Positions 1-8,505 of a DNA stretch of 59,663 bases are shown here, in pieces. Numbering within the stretch: position 1 is the first letter of the stretch; each line of letters opens with the position of its first letter. Source of the stretch: Rhodopirellula europaea 6C (GTDB taxonomy: Bacteria; Planctomycetota; Planctomycetia; Pirellulales; Pirellulaceae). The position numbers and the translations under genes are program-made. The stretch spans positions 1-59,663 of the forward strand of contig NZ_ANMO01000118.1 of NCBI RefSeq assembly GCF_000338295.1. The letters run 5' to 3'. Under the pieces are notes generated by a model, which ran no database searches, was not told where the DNA came from, and worked only from the letters and a program-made list of their open reading frames with translations.

Positions 1-1
1 G

Positions 2-43
2 AACTTCGTTTCGGGAGAGGTGCAGTACGAGAAAGCAGCATAA
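2..43 (+). CDS. Possible C-terminal tail of a gene cut by the window edge
   Basis: The first bases read in one frame as NFVSGEVQYEKAA followed by TAA at 41-43, a plausible end of a plus-strand protein that would be convergent with the dehydrogenase gene next to it. Thirteen residues are too few to assign a family, and the other frames cannot be excluded. Confidence 0.25.
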   Translation, partial: NFVSGEVQYEKAA

Positions 44-189
44 ATACTTGCATCAACAAACTGCGCGACCTTCGCCGAGGGAGGGGTGACCGAAGACAGA
101 AAACCGCCTCAAGAATCCATGCCAATTCCGGTGTCAACACCGAAGATTGGACAGCCCAGCGTTGGTCTCAATAGCCTTCGCCAAAACAC

Positions 190-1104
190 TCACTGCCCGG
201 CTTCCATCTCCGCCAGCGTCTGCTTGACGATTTCAGCCGATTTACGAAACGCGGCTTCTTCGTCTTCGGACAAAGTGGGGTGCAATATGCGAGTGACTCC
301 TTCGCGGCCAATCACGGCCGGCAAAGAAAGACAAACGTCTTCCACGCCCAAGTATCCGTCGACCAACACACTGACCGGCATCGTGTGGCGCAGGTCATAC
401 GCAATGCTATCCAGAATGGTGATCGTTGCCATCGCGATGCCATACGACGTGTGCCCTTTCAGGCGAAACACCTCGTACCCCATCGCCTTGGTTTCTTCAA
501 ACATTCGCCGCGACGTGTCGCTTGGGTAAAACCGTTCACCGCCGGTCATAGCGATCGACGAAGCCGCGAATTGCGTGTCGCCGTGTTCGCCCAAGATGTA
601 CGCTCGAATGTCTTGAGCGTGAATTTTCAGCTCAGTCGACAACAAAGCTCTGTAGCGAATGCTGTCAACCAAAGTGCCGGTGCCGATGACGCGTTTGGGG
701 TCAAAGCCGGTAAGGCGGATCGTTTCATACGCGAGCGCGTCGACGGGGTTGCTGACCATCAGCACGATCGCGTTGGGGCTCGCCTCCGCCAAGGCTGGCA
801 TCCACTTGCGAAGGATGGGCATGTTGTCGATCCCCATTTCCAATCGCGTTTGGTTTGGATACCGAAACGGAACCGACGCGGTGAAGATGATCACGTCGGA
901 ATCTTTTGAATCCGCGATTTCACCCGCGTGAATCTTCATGTTGCTGTCGACGAGCGCCGCGGCATGCGTCAAATCCAACGCATCGCCTTCGGCCTTCTCG
1001 CGCGAACGATTCAGCAACAACAACTCGCTGGCTAACGGATTGATTGTCAATGCAAAGGCAATCGCCGATCCGACCCGTCCTGTTCCGACCAATGTGATCT
1101 TCAT
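190..1104 (-). CDS. Lactate/malate dehydrogenase family, NAD-dependent
   Basis: A 304-residue 2-hydroxyacid dehydrogenase of the LDH/MDH fold that would interconvert a 2-keto acid and its L-2-hydroxy acid with NAD(H) in the cytoplasm. The Rossmann motif GTGRVGSA is at residues 7-14. The catalytic set is complete: Arg87 in TRL, Asp147 and Arg150 in LVDSIRYR, and His174 in GEHGDT. Overall the sequence is LDH-like (GTGTLVD, KGHTSYGIAMA), but the specificity loop reads FRYPNQTRL, which puts Arg81 where LDHs have Gln102. Arg at this position selects oxaloacetate/malate, so malate dehydrogenase activity is more likely than lactate dehydrogenase. The length is normal for the family. The gene is monocistronic; the next gene downstream of its start runs the same way after a terminator. 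Confidence 0.9.
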   Translation of the reverse strand: MKITLVGTGRVGSAIAFALTINPLASELLLLNRSREKAEGDALDLTHAAALVDSNMKIHAGEIADSKDSDVIIFTASVPFRYPNQTRLEMGIDNMPILRKWMPALAEASPNAIVLMVSNPVDALAYETIRLTGFDPKRVIGTGTLVDSIRYRALLSTELKIHAQDIRAYILGEHGDTQFAASSIAMTGGERFYPSDTSRRMFEETKAMGYEVFRLKGHTSYGIAMATITILDSIAYDLRHTMPVSVLVDGYLGVEDVCLSLPAVIGREGVTRILHPTLSEDEEAAFRKSAEIVKQTLAEMEAGQ

Positions 1105-1261
1105 GCTATCCCTCCGTCGATGTGTCGGGTTCGTTTCATTCTAACGCCTCGGCTTGGCGTATCCGAACGAAGCGAGACTCATTCAGCAATGCCCCGCATC
1201 GCGGGAACGTCGCGAAAGGCGTCAATCACGGCACTGACGGCGAAACAGGAAGCAAGAAACG

Positions 1262-1292
1262 AAAAAAGACCAGCAACCCGAAGATTGCTGGC
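1262..1292 (-). terminator. Rho-independent terminator of the YTV-protein gene
   Basis: CCAGCAA (1270-1276) pairs with TTGCTGG (1285-1291). Read on the minus strand the hairpin is followed by a run of six T (1267-1262). It lies about 65 bases after the stop of the YTV-repeat gene. Confidence 0.75.
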
Positions 1293-1356
1293 CTCATTCG
1301 AACTCACGCGAACGTGAGAGATCGTTCTAATTCGACGAGTTGTCGAAGACCGCTAT

Positions 1357-3120
1357 TCAGCAGCCACAGCCCGATGCGGCTGGTGCGGCCGAACCGCAAC
1401 CGCTGCATCCGCCGTTGCCAGCAGCCGATCCACATCCGCCCGAAACGGGAACTTCAACCGTTTGAGGAACCATGATCGTCTTGGTGACTTCGACTTCTTT
1501 TTGGACTTGGACAGGCACGCAAACGGTGTAGTCTTCGGTCTTTTCTTCTTCAACTTGATCCATCACGGTGACCGTGTAAGGAACTTCTTCGGTGACGGTG
1601 TCACACTCGGTGACGGTGTACTCACGAGTCTTGGTTTCAGGAACCATGACGGTGACTTCACGAGTGCGAGCTTCGGTCGTCATGGTCGTTTGAGGAACCA
1701 TGCGAGTACGAGTTTCGGCAACCATCGTGCACACTTCTTTCGAACGAGTGCGAGTTTCGCTGGTGTAGCTGGTACGTTGTTCTTTACGAACGCGTTGCTC
1801 AGTGCGGCACTTGGTGACTTGGTACTCTTGCGTGCGTTGTTCTTGACGGCAACGACGAACAGCAACCTGACGGGTGCGAACTTCACGTGTCATACGAGTC
1901 ACTGGAACCGTACGAGTACGAGTTTCCAAACGGCACTTGGTAACGTTGACCATACGGGTCTTCGTTTCGTTGCGGTACTTGCAAACCGTCACAGGACGAG
2001 TGCGAGTTTCAGTGCGGCACTTGGTGACGGTGTAGGTGTAAGGAACTTCCGAACGCTCGCTCACATACTCGGTGTAAGGAACTTCTTCGCTGACCAAGTT
2101 TGGAACCCAAACGCGTTTGGTGATCGTTTGAGTGCATCCGCCACAGCTGTTGCCGCAACCACATGCGTCGGAGCAACCGCCGCACGATCCGCATCCGCCA
2201 CAGCTCGATCCACAACCATTGCTGGCAGGAACTTCTTCTGTCACGCACTGATAGCTACCGAGGTCTTTGCAGACAGTACGGGTCTTCGTCACTGGGACGC
2301 GTTTGCAAACGGTACGCGAAGCGGTCAACGTTTCTGTGTAAGGAACTTGAACCGTGTAGGTTTGCTCAACGGTTTCGGTGTAAGGAACGCGAACCGTGTA
2401 AGTTTGTGCAACTTGTTCGGTGTAAGGAACACGAACGGTGTAGCTACGCTCGACGTGCTCGGTCACTGGCACACAAACCGTGTAGTTCTTCGAAACCATT
2501 TCGGTGTAAGGAACGTTGACGGTGTAGGTGCGAGTCGCGGTTTCGGTGTAAGGAACCTGAACCGAGTAAGGCACGTCGACTTCCGTCGTAACGGGAACTT
2601 GAACCGTGTAGGTTTCTTCGACGGTGCTCTTCTTTGGAACCATGACGGTGTAAGTCTGTTCGACTTCTGTCGTCACGGGAACTTGCACGCTGTACTCTTC
2701 CGTCTTGGTCGACGGAACCATCACGGTGTATTCCTCGGTCTTCACGACCTGACGAGGAACTTGCTTGGTGACGGTGCGAGTGCGAGTCTCAGTGCGAGGC
2801 ACCGACTTCACAACGGTGTAGTTGCGCTGGCGCGTTTCTTGTTTCATTTCGGTCACGGTGACCGTTTGCATCTCGGTGACCTGTTGAGGCACCATGATCG
2901 TTTGCGTCGTCATGGCAGGGCCACAACCTTCAGCAACAGCTGCGGGAGCTACCGATGCGTCAGCAGCAGGAGCACCTTCGGCTGGCGATGCAGAAACAAC
3001 TGCTCCACATCCGCCACAAGCGGGTGCAGGAACAGGTGCGCCACAACATTGTGCGTTGGCGGTCGTGCCGTAAGCCATTGCGGTCAAAGCAATCGCGAAA
3101 GAGTAAAACAACTTCTTCAC
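1357..3120 (-). CDS. YTV-repeat, cysteine-rich secreted envelope protein
   Basis: A secreted 587-residue protein built of short repeats around YTV, such as YTVMVP, YTVQVP and YTVRVPYTE, the YTV family found in Rhodopirellula-type planctomycetes and associated with their proteinaceous cell wall. I place the start at the GTG at 3120, which gives a signal peptide beginning VKKLFYSFAIAL and ending TANA, with GAGG eight bases upstream. An upstream in-frame start at 3180 would put 20 extra residues before the signal peptide. After a Cys/Ala-rich N-terminus come about ten YTV units, then a Cys-Gly cluster (CGSSCGGCGSCGGC-type, roughly residues 315-345), then Arg/Thr-rich units (TRTRxVTVxxC), and a Cys-Gly tail. 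The many cysteines suggest disulfide cross-linking in the wall. The role is inferred; no enzymatic motif is seen. Confidence 0.85.
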   Translation of the reverse strand: MKKLFYSFAIALTAMAYGTTANAQCCGAPVPAPACGGCGAVVSASPAEGAPAADASVAPAAVAEGCGPAMTTQTIMVPQQVTEMQTVTVTEMKQETRQRNYTVVKSVPRTETRTRTVTKQVPRQVVKTEEYTVMVPSTKTEEYSVQVPVTTEVEQTYTVMVPKKSTVEETYTVQVPVTTEVDVPYSVQVPYTETATRTYTVNVPYTEMVSKNYTVCVPVTEHVERSYTVRVPYTEQVAQTYTVRVPYTETVEQTYTVQVPYTETLTASRTVCKRVPVTKTRTVCKDLGSYQCVTEEVPASNGCGSSCGGCGSCGGCSDACGCGNSCGGCTQTITKRVWVPNLVSEEVPYTEYVSERSEVPYTYTVTKCRTETRTRPVTVCKYRNETKTRMVNVTKCRLETRTRTVPVTRMTREVRTRQVAVRRCRQEQRTQEYQVTKCRTEQRVRKEQRTSYTSETRTRSKEVCTMVAETRTRMVPQTTMTTEARTREVTVMVPETKTREYTVTECDTVTEEVPYTVTVMDQVEEEKTEDYTVCVPVQVQKEVEVTKTIMVPQTVEVPVSGGCGSAAGNGGCSGCGSAAPAASGCGC

Positions 3121-3373
3121 TGGGGTTACCTCAAAGGGTTCGAAAAGAGCGAGGGCCATTGCAAAGTTGTGCCCCCCCAAAATTGACTATTGGTTGTGCC
3201 GGAGCTCGAGTCGAACTCCACGTCGCAACTTATATAACTCGCGCCCGGGGGGATCGAAGTTGTTTCCTTTCGGGTAATTCGAATCAAGTCGGGAAAGCTA
3301 GCCGATCGCGTCGTCCCTGCCGGTTGTGACGATTGTGCGCAAGCCAAAGGTGTTCATTGAGGTGTACAACACG

Positions 3374-3403
3374 AAAAAACCCCGCCGGATTGAACCGACG
3401 GGG
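3374..3403 (-). terminator. Rho-independent terminator after the giant cadherin-like gene
   Basis: CCCCGCCGG (3380-3388) pairs with CCGACGGGG (3395-3403) with one mismatch, followed on the minus strand by six T (3379-3374). It lies about 30 bases after the stop codon at 3434. Confidence 0.8.
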
Positions 3404-3433
3404 CTTTCGTTATTCGATCGTCCGAAATGAAAC

Positions 3434-6400
3434 TCAGCTATCGCCGAGGATCATATCGATCGCGTCGCGGAAAGCGGGGTACTCGCTTTCAACCAGATCT
3501 TCGAGGCTGGCGTCGAAGTCAAAATCGTCCACGCCGCCGAGCAGTTGAACGGATGTGCCGCTTCGGTTCACTCGCAGGTGATCGCCGTCGACCTGAGCGG
3601 TGCGGACGTCACCATCTTCTTCGATGATCGTCAGCAAGGCCGCATCGTTGTTGCGGTTCATCGCCAATTCAGCGTAGGCGACTCCCTCGAACCCGCTGCC
3701 GGCCAAGAACATCGTTTGTGCACCGTCGACCAGGTTGATGAATCCACCTTCGCCCGGATCAACTCCGCTTGGCAAACCGTTGCCTCCATTGGTGTTGGTC
3801 GACAAGATGGAACTGTTGCCCTGTCCCGCGTCACCCAACGTCGCGAAAGCGAACGATCCGACAGGCGACGCTCCACCGTCAGAACCGATTTCGATTGGAA
3901 TGATTCCGTCGGCAGCTTCACCTGCAGCGACCGCGTTGTTAGGCAAGTTGTACATCACCTGGTAACTGCCCGGTGCGACGTCTTCGAAGGTGTACTCACC
4001 ATCCAAATTTGTCAGCACGACTTGGTCGATATCGACGCCCAATTCATTGTCTGAAGCGGCAGACACCAACCGAACAGCGACGCCACCAAGAGCGGTCTCA
4101 CCCGGATCTCGAACACCGTTGCGGATTGGATCGGCACCATTGTCGATCACGTCGCGGATGTTCATGATCCGGTCGACGAACAACTGACCAGAGATGACCG
4201 ATGGGCTGAAGTCGTTGACAGTGACCTCAACCGTTGCGGTATCGGTCAGATCGCCATCGCTGAGCTGATAAGTGATTGTCGTGGTGCCAACAAAGTCGGT
4301 CGCTGGCGTGAAGACGAGCTCATTGTCAGCGTTGACCGTGACCGTTCCGTTGGCCGGTTGATTTGGCACGGTAACCGTCGCAGTTTCATTCTCGTTGTCA
4401 GGTCCCAGTGAATCATTTGCGAGCACGTCGATCGTGACCGCTCGGTTGCGGACCGTTGTCGCGGTGTCGTTGCTTGCAACGGGTGCGTCGTTCACACCGG
4501 CCACTGAGATACTGATCGTTCCAGTGTCGGTCGCACCTTGTGAGTTGGTGACCGTGTAAACGAGGGAATCGCTTCCGAAGTAATCAGCACTTGGTGTGTA
4601 TGACAACGTTGAGTTGGTCAGAACACCCAAGGTGCCGCTAACAGTTGCACTGCCGTTGGTAGGTGCTGTGGTGATCGTGACCGTCGCCGAATCACCCGAA
4701 TCCAGGTTGATCAAGGTCGACAGATCCAACGTCACTGCCCCGCCATCTTCGGTGGCCGACAACGAGCCGTTGTTGGCAACCGGCGGCGAAATCACATCGG
4801 TCACATTGACGGTGACCGTCGCGGTCGCGGTCAAATCGCCATCGGTGACTTGGTAGGTGAACGAGTCCTGCCCGTTGAAGTCAGCGACCGGCGTGTAACG
4901 AATTTGGCCATTACCAATCGCGGTGGCTGTGCCATTGCTTGGATTGGAAGCTACGGTGATCACCAAACCAGTGCTGTCGACGTCAGCGACATCGCCATTC
5001 AGATCAATGTCGATACTGTTGTCTTCCAACACGGTGACGGTGCGATCCGCGGCCGTTGGAGCATCGTTAACGGGTGTCACGTTGATCGTCAGAGTGCCCT
5101 CATCGGACAACTGCGACCCCTGCGTGCTGGTCGCACGATAAACAATTGTCGCGGTGCCATTGGCGTTCAAGACTGGGTTGAAGGTCAATGTACCGTTCGC
5201 TGCGACCGACGATGTTCCGATCGCGTCGGTGCCGCTGACCTTGCTGAAGGTGACCGTATCGGTTCCTTCGAGTGTGACCAAATCATTCAGGTTGAACGTG
5301 AACGTTCCGGAGTCTTCATCGATGGTTTCCGATCCATTTCCGGCGATCGGAGCATCCAAGACATCTTGAATATCGATGTTCACAACAGCTGTCGCGGTAC
5401 CACCTTGGCCATCACTGATGGTGTAAGTGAAGGAATCATCGCCGTCGGATGCCGAACCGGTCGAGGTGTAACTGATTCGCGTGCCGTTCTGGGTGATCGT
5501 CGCGGTTCCGAAGTTCGGAGTGCCGACCGACGTGATCGTCAGCACACCGGTTTCGCCTGGACCATCGAAATCATTCGCCAGCACGTCCAACGTGACCGTT
5601 GCACCTTCGTTGACACTGAAGTCATCCGCTGTGGCGGTCAGGTCCGTGTTGTCGGCCGTGATATTGACCGTGATGACACCCGTATCACTGCCGCCCTCAG
5701 CACCGTCGTTGCTAGCGGTGTAGGTGATCGTCGTGGTGCCGAAATCGTCTTGATCCGGAGTGAAGAAGATCTGATCACCATCGGTCCGTACAGTGCCGTT
5801 CCCCGACGTAATCACCGCAGAGTCCAGCGTGATGGTGGTGCCACCGGTGTTGATCGTGATCAGGTTGTCTGCACTAAGGTCAGCGACCAGGACTTCGCTC
5901 GTGACTCCACCGCCGTTGTCTTCGTCGATGGTGATCGTCTTATCTGCCGCATTGATGCCCGTTTGACTATTAGTAACCGTGACAACCACGTTTGCGGTCG
6001 CCGTCAACGCACCATCAGCAACTGTGTAAGTGAACGAATCCGAACCAGAGAATCCGGCCGGTGCGGTGTAGCTGATCTGTCCGTTGGCGATGATGGCCGA
6101 ACCGCCATTTGCAGTGGTCACCGCGGTCGCGGGATTCTGCAGCACCAAGTCAGCATTGTTCTCGCCTGGGCCAGCACTGTCGTTGGCCAAAACGTCGATT
6201 TGGGCAGTTTCACCTTGCTCGACTGTTGCCGTGTCATCGACCAATGTTGGTGCATCGTTCACACCTGCGATCGTGACAGCGATCGTGCCGGTAACCGTGT
6301 CAGTACCATCACTCGCGGTGTAGATCAGTTGGTCGCCGCTACCAAATGCATCGGCGTCCGGCGTGTAGGTAATGACACTGCCGTTGAGAGCGAAGTCGCC

Positions 6401-8002
6401 TAGATTTTCAGTCGCAGACGAGATCGCGTAGGTGGTTCCGCTCGGATTACCCGAGTTCAACGTCGCTAGATCAATCGTCGTTGCCGGATCATCTTCGGTC
6501 AAACTCAGCGTGCTGTTCGCAGCTGTCAGGCCTGTGTTAACACCATTCACATTCAGAATAAATCGCGATGAAGCGTCCAACTGAATCATGTTGTCAGGCA
6601 CGCTCTCTTTGCCGACCTCGGTACCGTAAATCAGAACCTTGTCACCTTCATCGGGAGCATCCAAGCTCACGCTGACGCCAGTCGCCGGAACGACAGCACG
6701 GACTGGAATACTGAAGGCGTCATAAGCCAGATTGGGGTTGTACTCGGAGCCCAACTCCTGAGCCAGACTTTTGTCACCAGGGCCAAGCACGCCGATTTCG
6801 TCAAACAGATCAACTAAACCGTTTCCTAAATCCTCGTCGAGCTCAAACGAGCCAAACGAACGGGTCTGCCCGTAGACACCGGCATTTCCCGCATTCCGTG
6901 TGTTCAATTCCAACGCACGGAGGATCGGGGTGCTGTTGAAAGAACCATCTGGGTTCTGAACGTTGATCTGTGACAGGCTAACTGGTTGGGCGGTGCCGTT
7001 GACCTCCAAGACAGCCTGCAATTGAGGTACATCTACGTTGATCAAGTCAGGACCGCTGTAGTTGATCTCCATTGTGTAGGAGCCTCCACCGCTTGGACCA
7101 CCTGCACTTGAGTTGATGCTCGACAATACGTCGACATCATCAGCTGATCCGACCAGAGGACTTAGCTGGGCAATGATCTCTTCAAGGTTGTTCGAGCCGT
7201 TCGCCAGGCTGCCGCCAATGAAGTCGTTCAAAGACCGCGTCAAAGTAACGGACGGGTTATCCGCAAACGAGAACGTGATGTTGCCTTCAAGCGGAGAGTT
7301 GAGCACCGTGTTGTCGAAGACAATGCTTTGAACTTCGCCAACGGCAGGCTCAAGCACGTCCGACTGGTCGATGATGATGTCGGTCACTGCACGGAACACA
7401 CCCGTTGCACTGAACCCACGCAAATCCTTGACGCCGACTTCCAATTTGAAGACTTCGTTGACGTCGACGTTGTAGGTCAGTTCGACATCGTCGTCAGGCA
7501 AGACATCCGTTGCACCGGTCGTGTTGTCGACCAGCGTGTCATCCAGATTGCGAGCAGCCAGCACAAATTCAACCAGCGGCATGTCCGCTTCGCCTTCACC
7601 GCGATTCAGAGCATTGATGACGCTCAGGGCATCCAAGGCCGTCACTCGATTGTCACCGGTCACATCGACGAAACCAGTGAATTCGTCCGAGTCTGACAGC
7701 GGCTCACCTTCGCCGTGACTGTTGAGGTGGTTGATCACCATCAACGCGTCCAGTGCCGTCACATACTTGTTGTTGTCAACATCGTAGGCACGCCAGTAAT
7801 TATGGGCGACCGCGTATGTGGCTTCGCCTTCAGGAGCGGAATCGACCACCGAGGGAACGTCACCGGCCAGCAGTTGTCGAGTTTCAAGCGATTCGCTGAG
7901 CAGACGACGCTTGTTCGAACGATTGGAGCGCGACCGGTCTTCGCTTCGCTTTCGTGATGACGATGGACTCACGCTGCGAAGCAGTTGACGCAGATTTTTC
8001 AT
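3434..8002 (-). CDS. Giant exported cadherin-like protein with N-terminal dockerin and C-terminal SdrD-like domain
   Basis: A very large surface or secreted adhesin-like protein, 1522 residues from the ATG at 8002; a TTG at 8065 would add 21 residues but has no ribosome site. The basic N-terminus leads into SLETRQLLAG, the export-associated 'LExRxLLAG' motif common in large planctomycete proteins. Two EF-hand-like dockerin repeats follow (DVDNNKYVTALDALMVINHLN and DVTGDNRVTALDALSVINALN). From roughly residue 580 to 1290 there are tandem Ig/cadherin-like units ending in VNDAP and carrying DVLANDS and SFTYTVxDG. The C-terminus has an SdrD B-like domain (GVAVRLV, DGEYTFEDVAPGSYQV). Calcium-dependent folding and adhesion or cell-wall association are inferred from these families. 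Monocistronic, with its own terminator. Confidence 0.85.
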   Translation of the reverse strand: MKNLRQLLRSVSPSSSRKRSEDRSRSNRSNKRRLLSESLETRQLLAGDVPSVVDSAPEGEATYAVAHNYWRAYDVDNNKYVTALDALMVINHLNSHGEGEPLSDSDEFTGFVDVTGDNRVTALDALSVINALNRGEGEADMPLVEFVLAARNLDDTLVDNTTGATDVLPDDDVELTYNVDVNEVFKLEVGVKDLRGFSATGVFRAVTDIIIDQSDVLEPAVGEVQSIVFDNTVLNSPLEGNITFSFADNPSVTLTRSLNDFIGGSLANGSNNLEEIIAQLSPLVGSADDVDVLSSINSSAGGPSGGGSYTMEINYSGPDLINVDVPQLQAVLEVNGTAQPVSLSQINVQNPDGSFNSTPILRALELNTRNAGNAGVYGQTRSFGSFELDEDLGNGLVDLFDEIGVLGPGDKSLAQELGSEYNPNLAYDAFSIPVRAVVPATGVSVSLDAPDEGDKVLIYGTEVGKESVPDNMIQLDASSRFILNVNGVNTGLTAANSTLSLTEDDPATTIDLATLNSGNPSGTTYAISSATENLGDFALNGSVITYTPDADAFGSGDQLIYTASDGTDTVTGTIAVTIAGVNDAPTLVDDTATVEQGETAQIDVLANDSAGPGENNADLVLQNPATAVTTANGGSAIIANGQISYTAPAGFSGSDSFTYTVADGALTATANVVVTVTNSQTGINAADKTITIDEDNGGGVTSEVLVADLSADNLITINTGGTTITLDSAVITSGNGTVRTDGDQIFFTPDQDDFGTTTITYTASNDGAEGGSDTGVITVNITADNTDLTATADDFSVNEGATVTLDVLANDFDGPGETGVLTITSVGTPNFGTATITQNGTRISYTSTGSASDGDDSFTYTISDGQGGTATAVVNIDIQDVLDAPIAGNGSETIDEDSGTFTFNLNDLVTLEGTDTVTFSKVSGTDAIGTSSVAANGTLTFNPVLNANGTATIVYRATSTQGSQLSDEGTLTINVTPVNDAPTAADRTVTVLEDNSIDIDLNGDVADVDSTGLVITVASNPSNGTATAIGNGQIRYTPVADFNGQDSFTYQVTDGDLTATATVTVNVTDVISPPVANNGSLSATEDGGAVTLDLSTLINLDSGDSATVTITTAPTNGSATVSGTLGVLTNSTLSYTPSADYFGSDSLVYTVTNSQGATDTGTISISVAGVNDAPVASNDTATTVRNRAVTIDVLANDSLGPDNENETATVTVPNQPANGTVTVNADNELVFTPATDFVGTTTITYQLSDGDLTDTATVEVTVNDFSPSVISGQLFVDRIMNIRDVIDNGADPIRNGVRDPGETALGGVAVRLVSAASDNELGVDIDQVVLTNLDGEYTFEDVAPGSYQVMYNLPNNAVAAGEAADGIIPIEIGSDGGASPVGSFAFATLGDAGQGNSSILSTNTNGGNGLPSGVDPGEGGFINLVDGAQTMFLAGSGFEGVAYAELAMNRNNDAALLTIIEEDGDVRTAQVDGDHLRVNRSGTSVQLLGGVDDFDFDASLEDLVESEYPAFRDAIDMILGDS

Positions 8003-8505
8003 CTGTTTTCTCGGCAATTCGAATGGTTGGGCTGGGTCGATGTGATGGGTCTTCGCGTTCGTCAAAATGCCCCGATATCGACGGGCATTTCAGCGTCCGC
8101 GCAAAGTTAGAACGGGCTCCCGCAGACCGCTTCCACGGTCGGGACCGCCAGCGTAATCCAAAAACTTTGGGCGGGTGCGAAAATTTGAAAAGCAAGGCCA
8201 TCTTACCTAGACCACCGCCTTTATCAATCTTTGCTTGGTCCGAGCGAACAAAAACGATGGGTTGGTCGCGGTTGGACGGATTGTGAGGGCAAAAAGTTCC
8301 AATGGAGCTCATCAAAAACCCAAAAAATGACGACAGCCGTTTCCGATGACGCTCCTTGCCCAATCCACCAACGTCAAATCTCATCGAAAAAGCGGCGAAG
8401 GCGAGCGCGTCACAATTCGCCCCCCAGCTCTCGGGTGCCGGCAATTTTTTATGACCTACCTTTGAAAAACCTTTCCATGTCAACCGAATCAAGCCGACTC
8501 CGCAG
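8003..8505. promoter_or_regulatory. Divergent intergenic region
   Basis: About 500 bases between the giant cadherin-like gene (minus) and the subtilisin-like protease (plus). It must hold the promoters of both, but I see no clear -35/-10 boxes, repeats or convincing small gene. The open frames across it have atypical composition and no family signature. Confidence 0.5.

Noticed and set aside
1500-3000. Regular repeats suggesting a CRISPR array
   Set aside because: The repeats are in-frame coding units of variable sequence without unique spacers.
1462-3186. 574-codon open frame opposite the YTV gene
   Set aside because: It is the antisense of a repetitive gene whose codon pattern leaves the opposite strand open; it has no family signature and a low-complexity, His/Asn/Arg-rich composition.
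4850-6403. 517-codon open frame opposite the giant cadherin-like gene
   Set aside because: Antisense of tandem cadherin-like repeats; no signal, domain or ribosome site.
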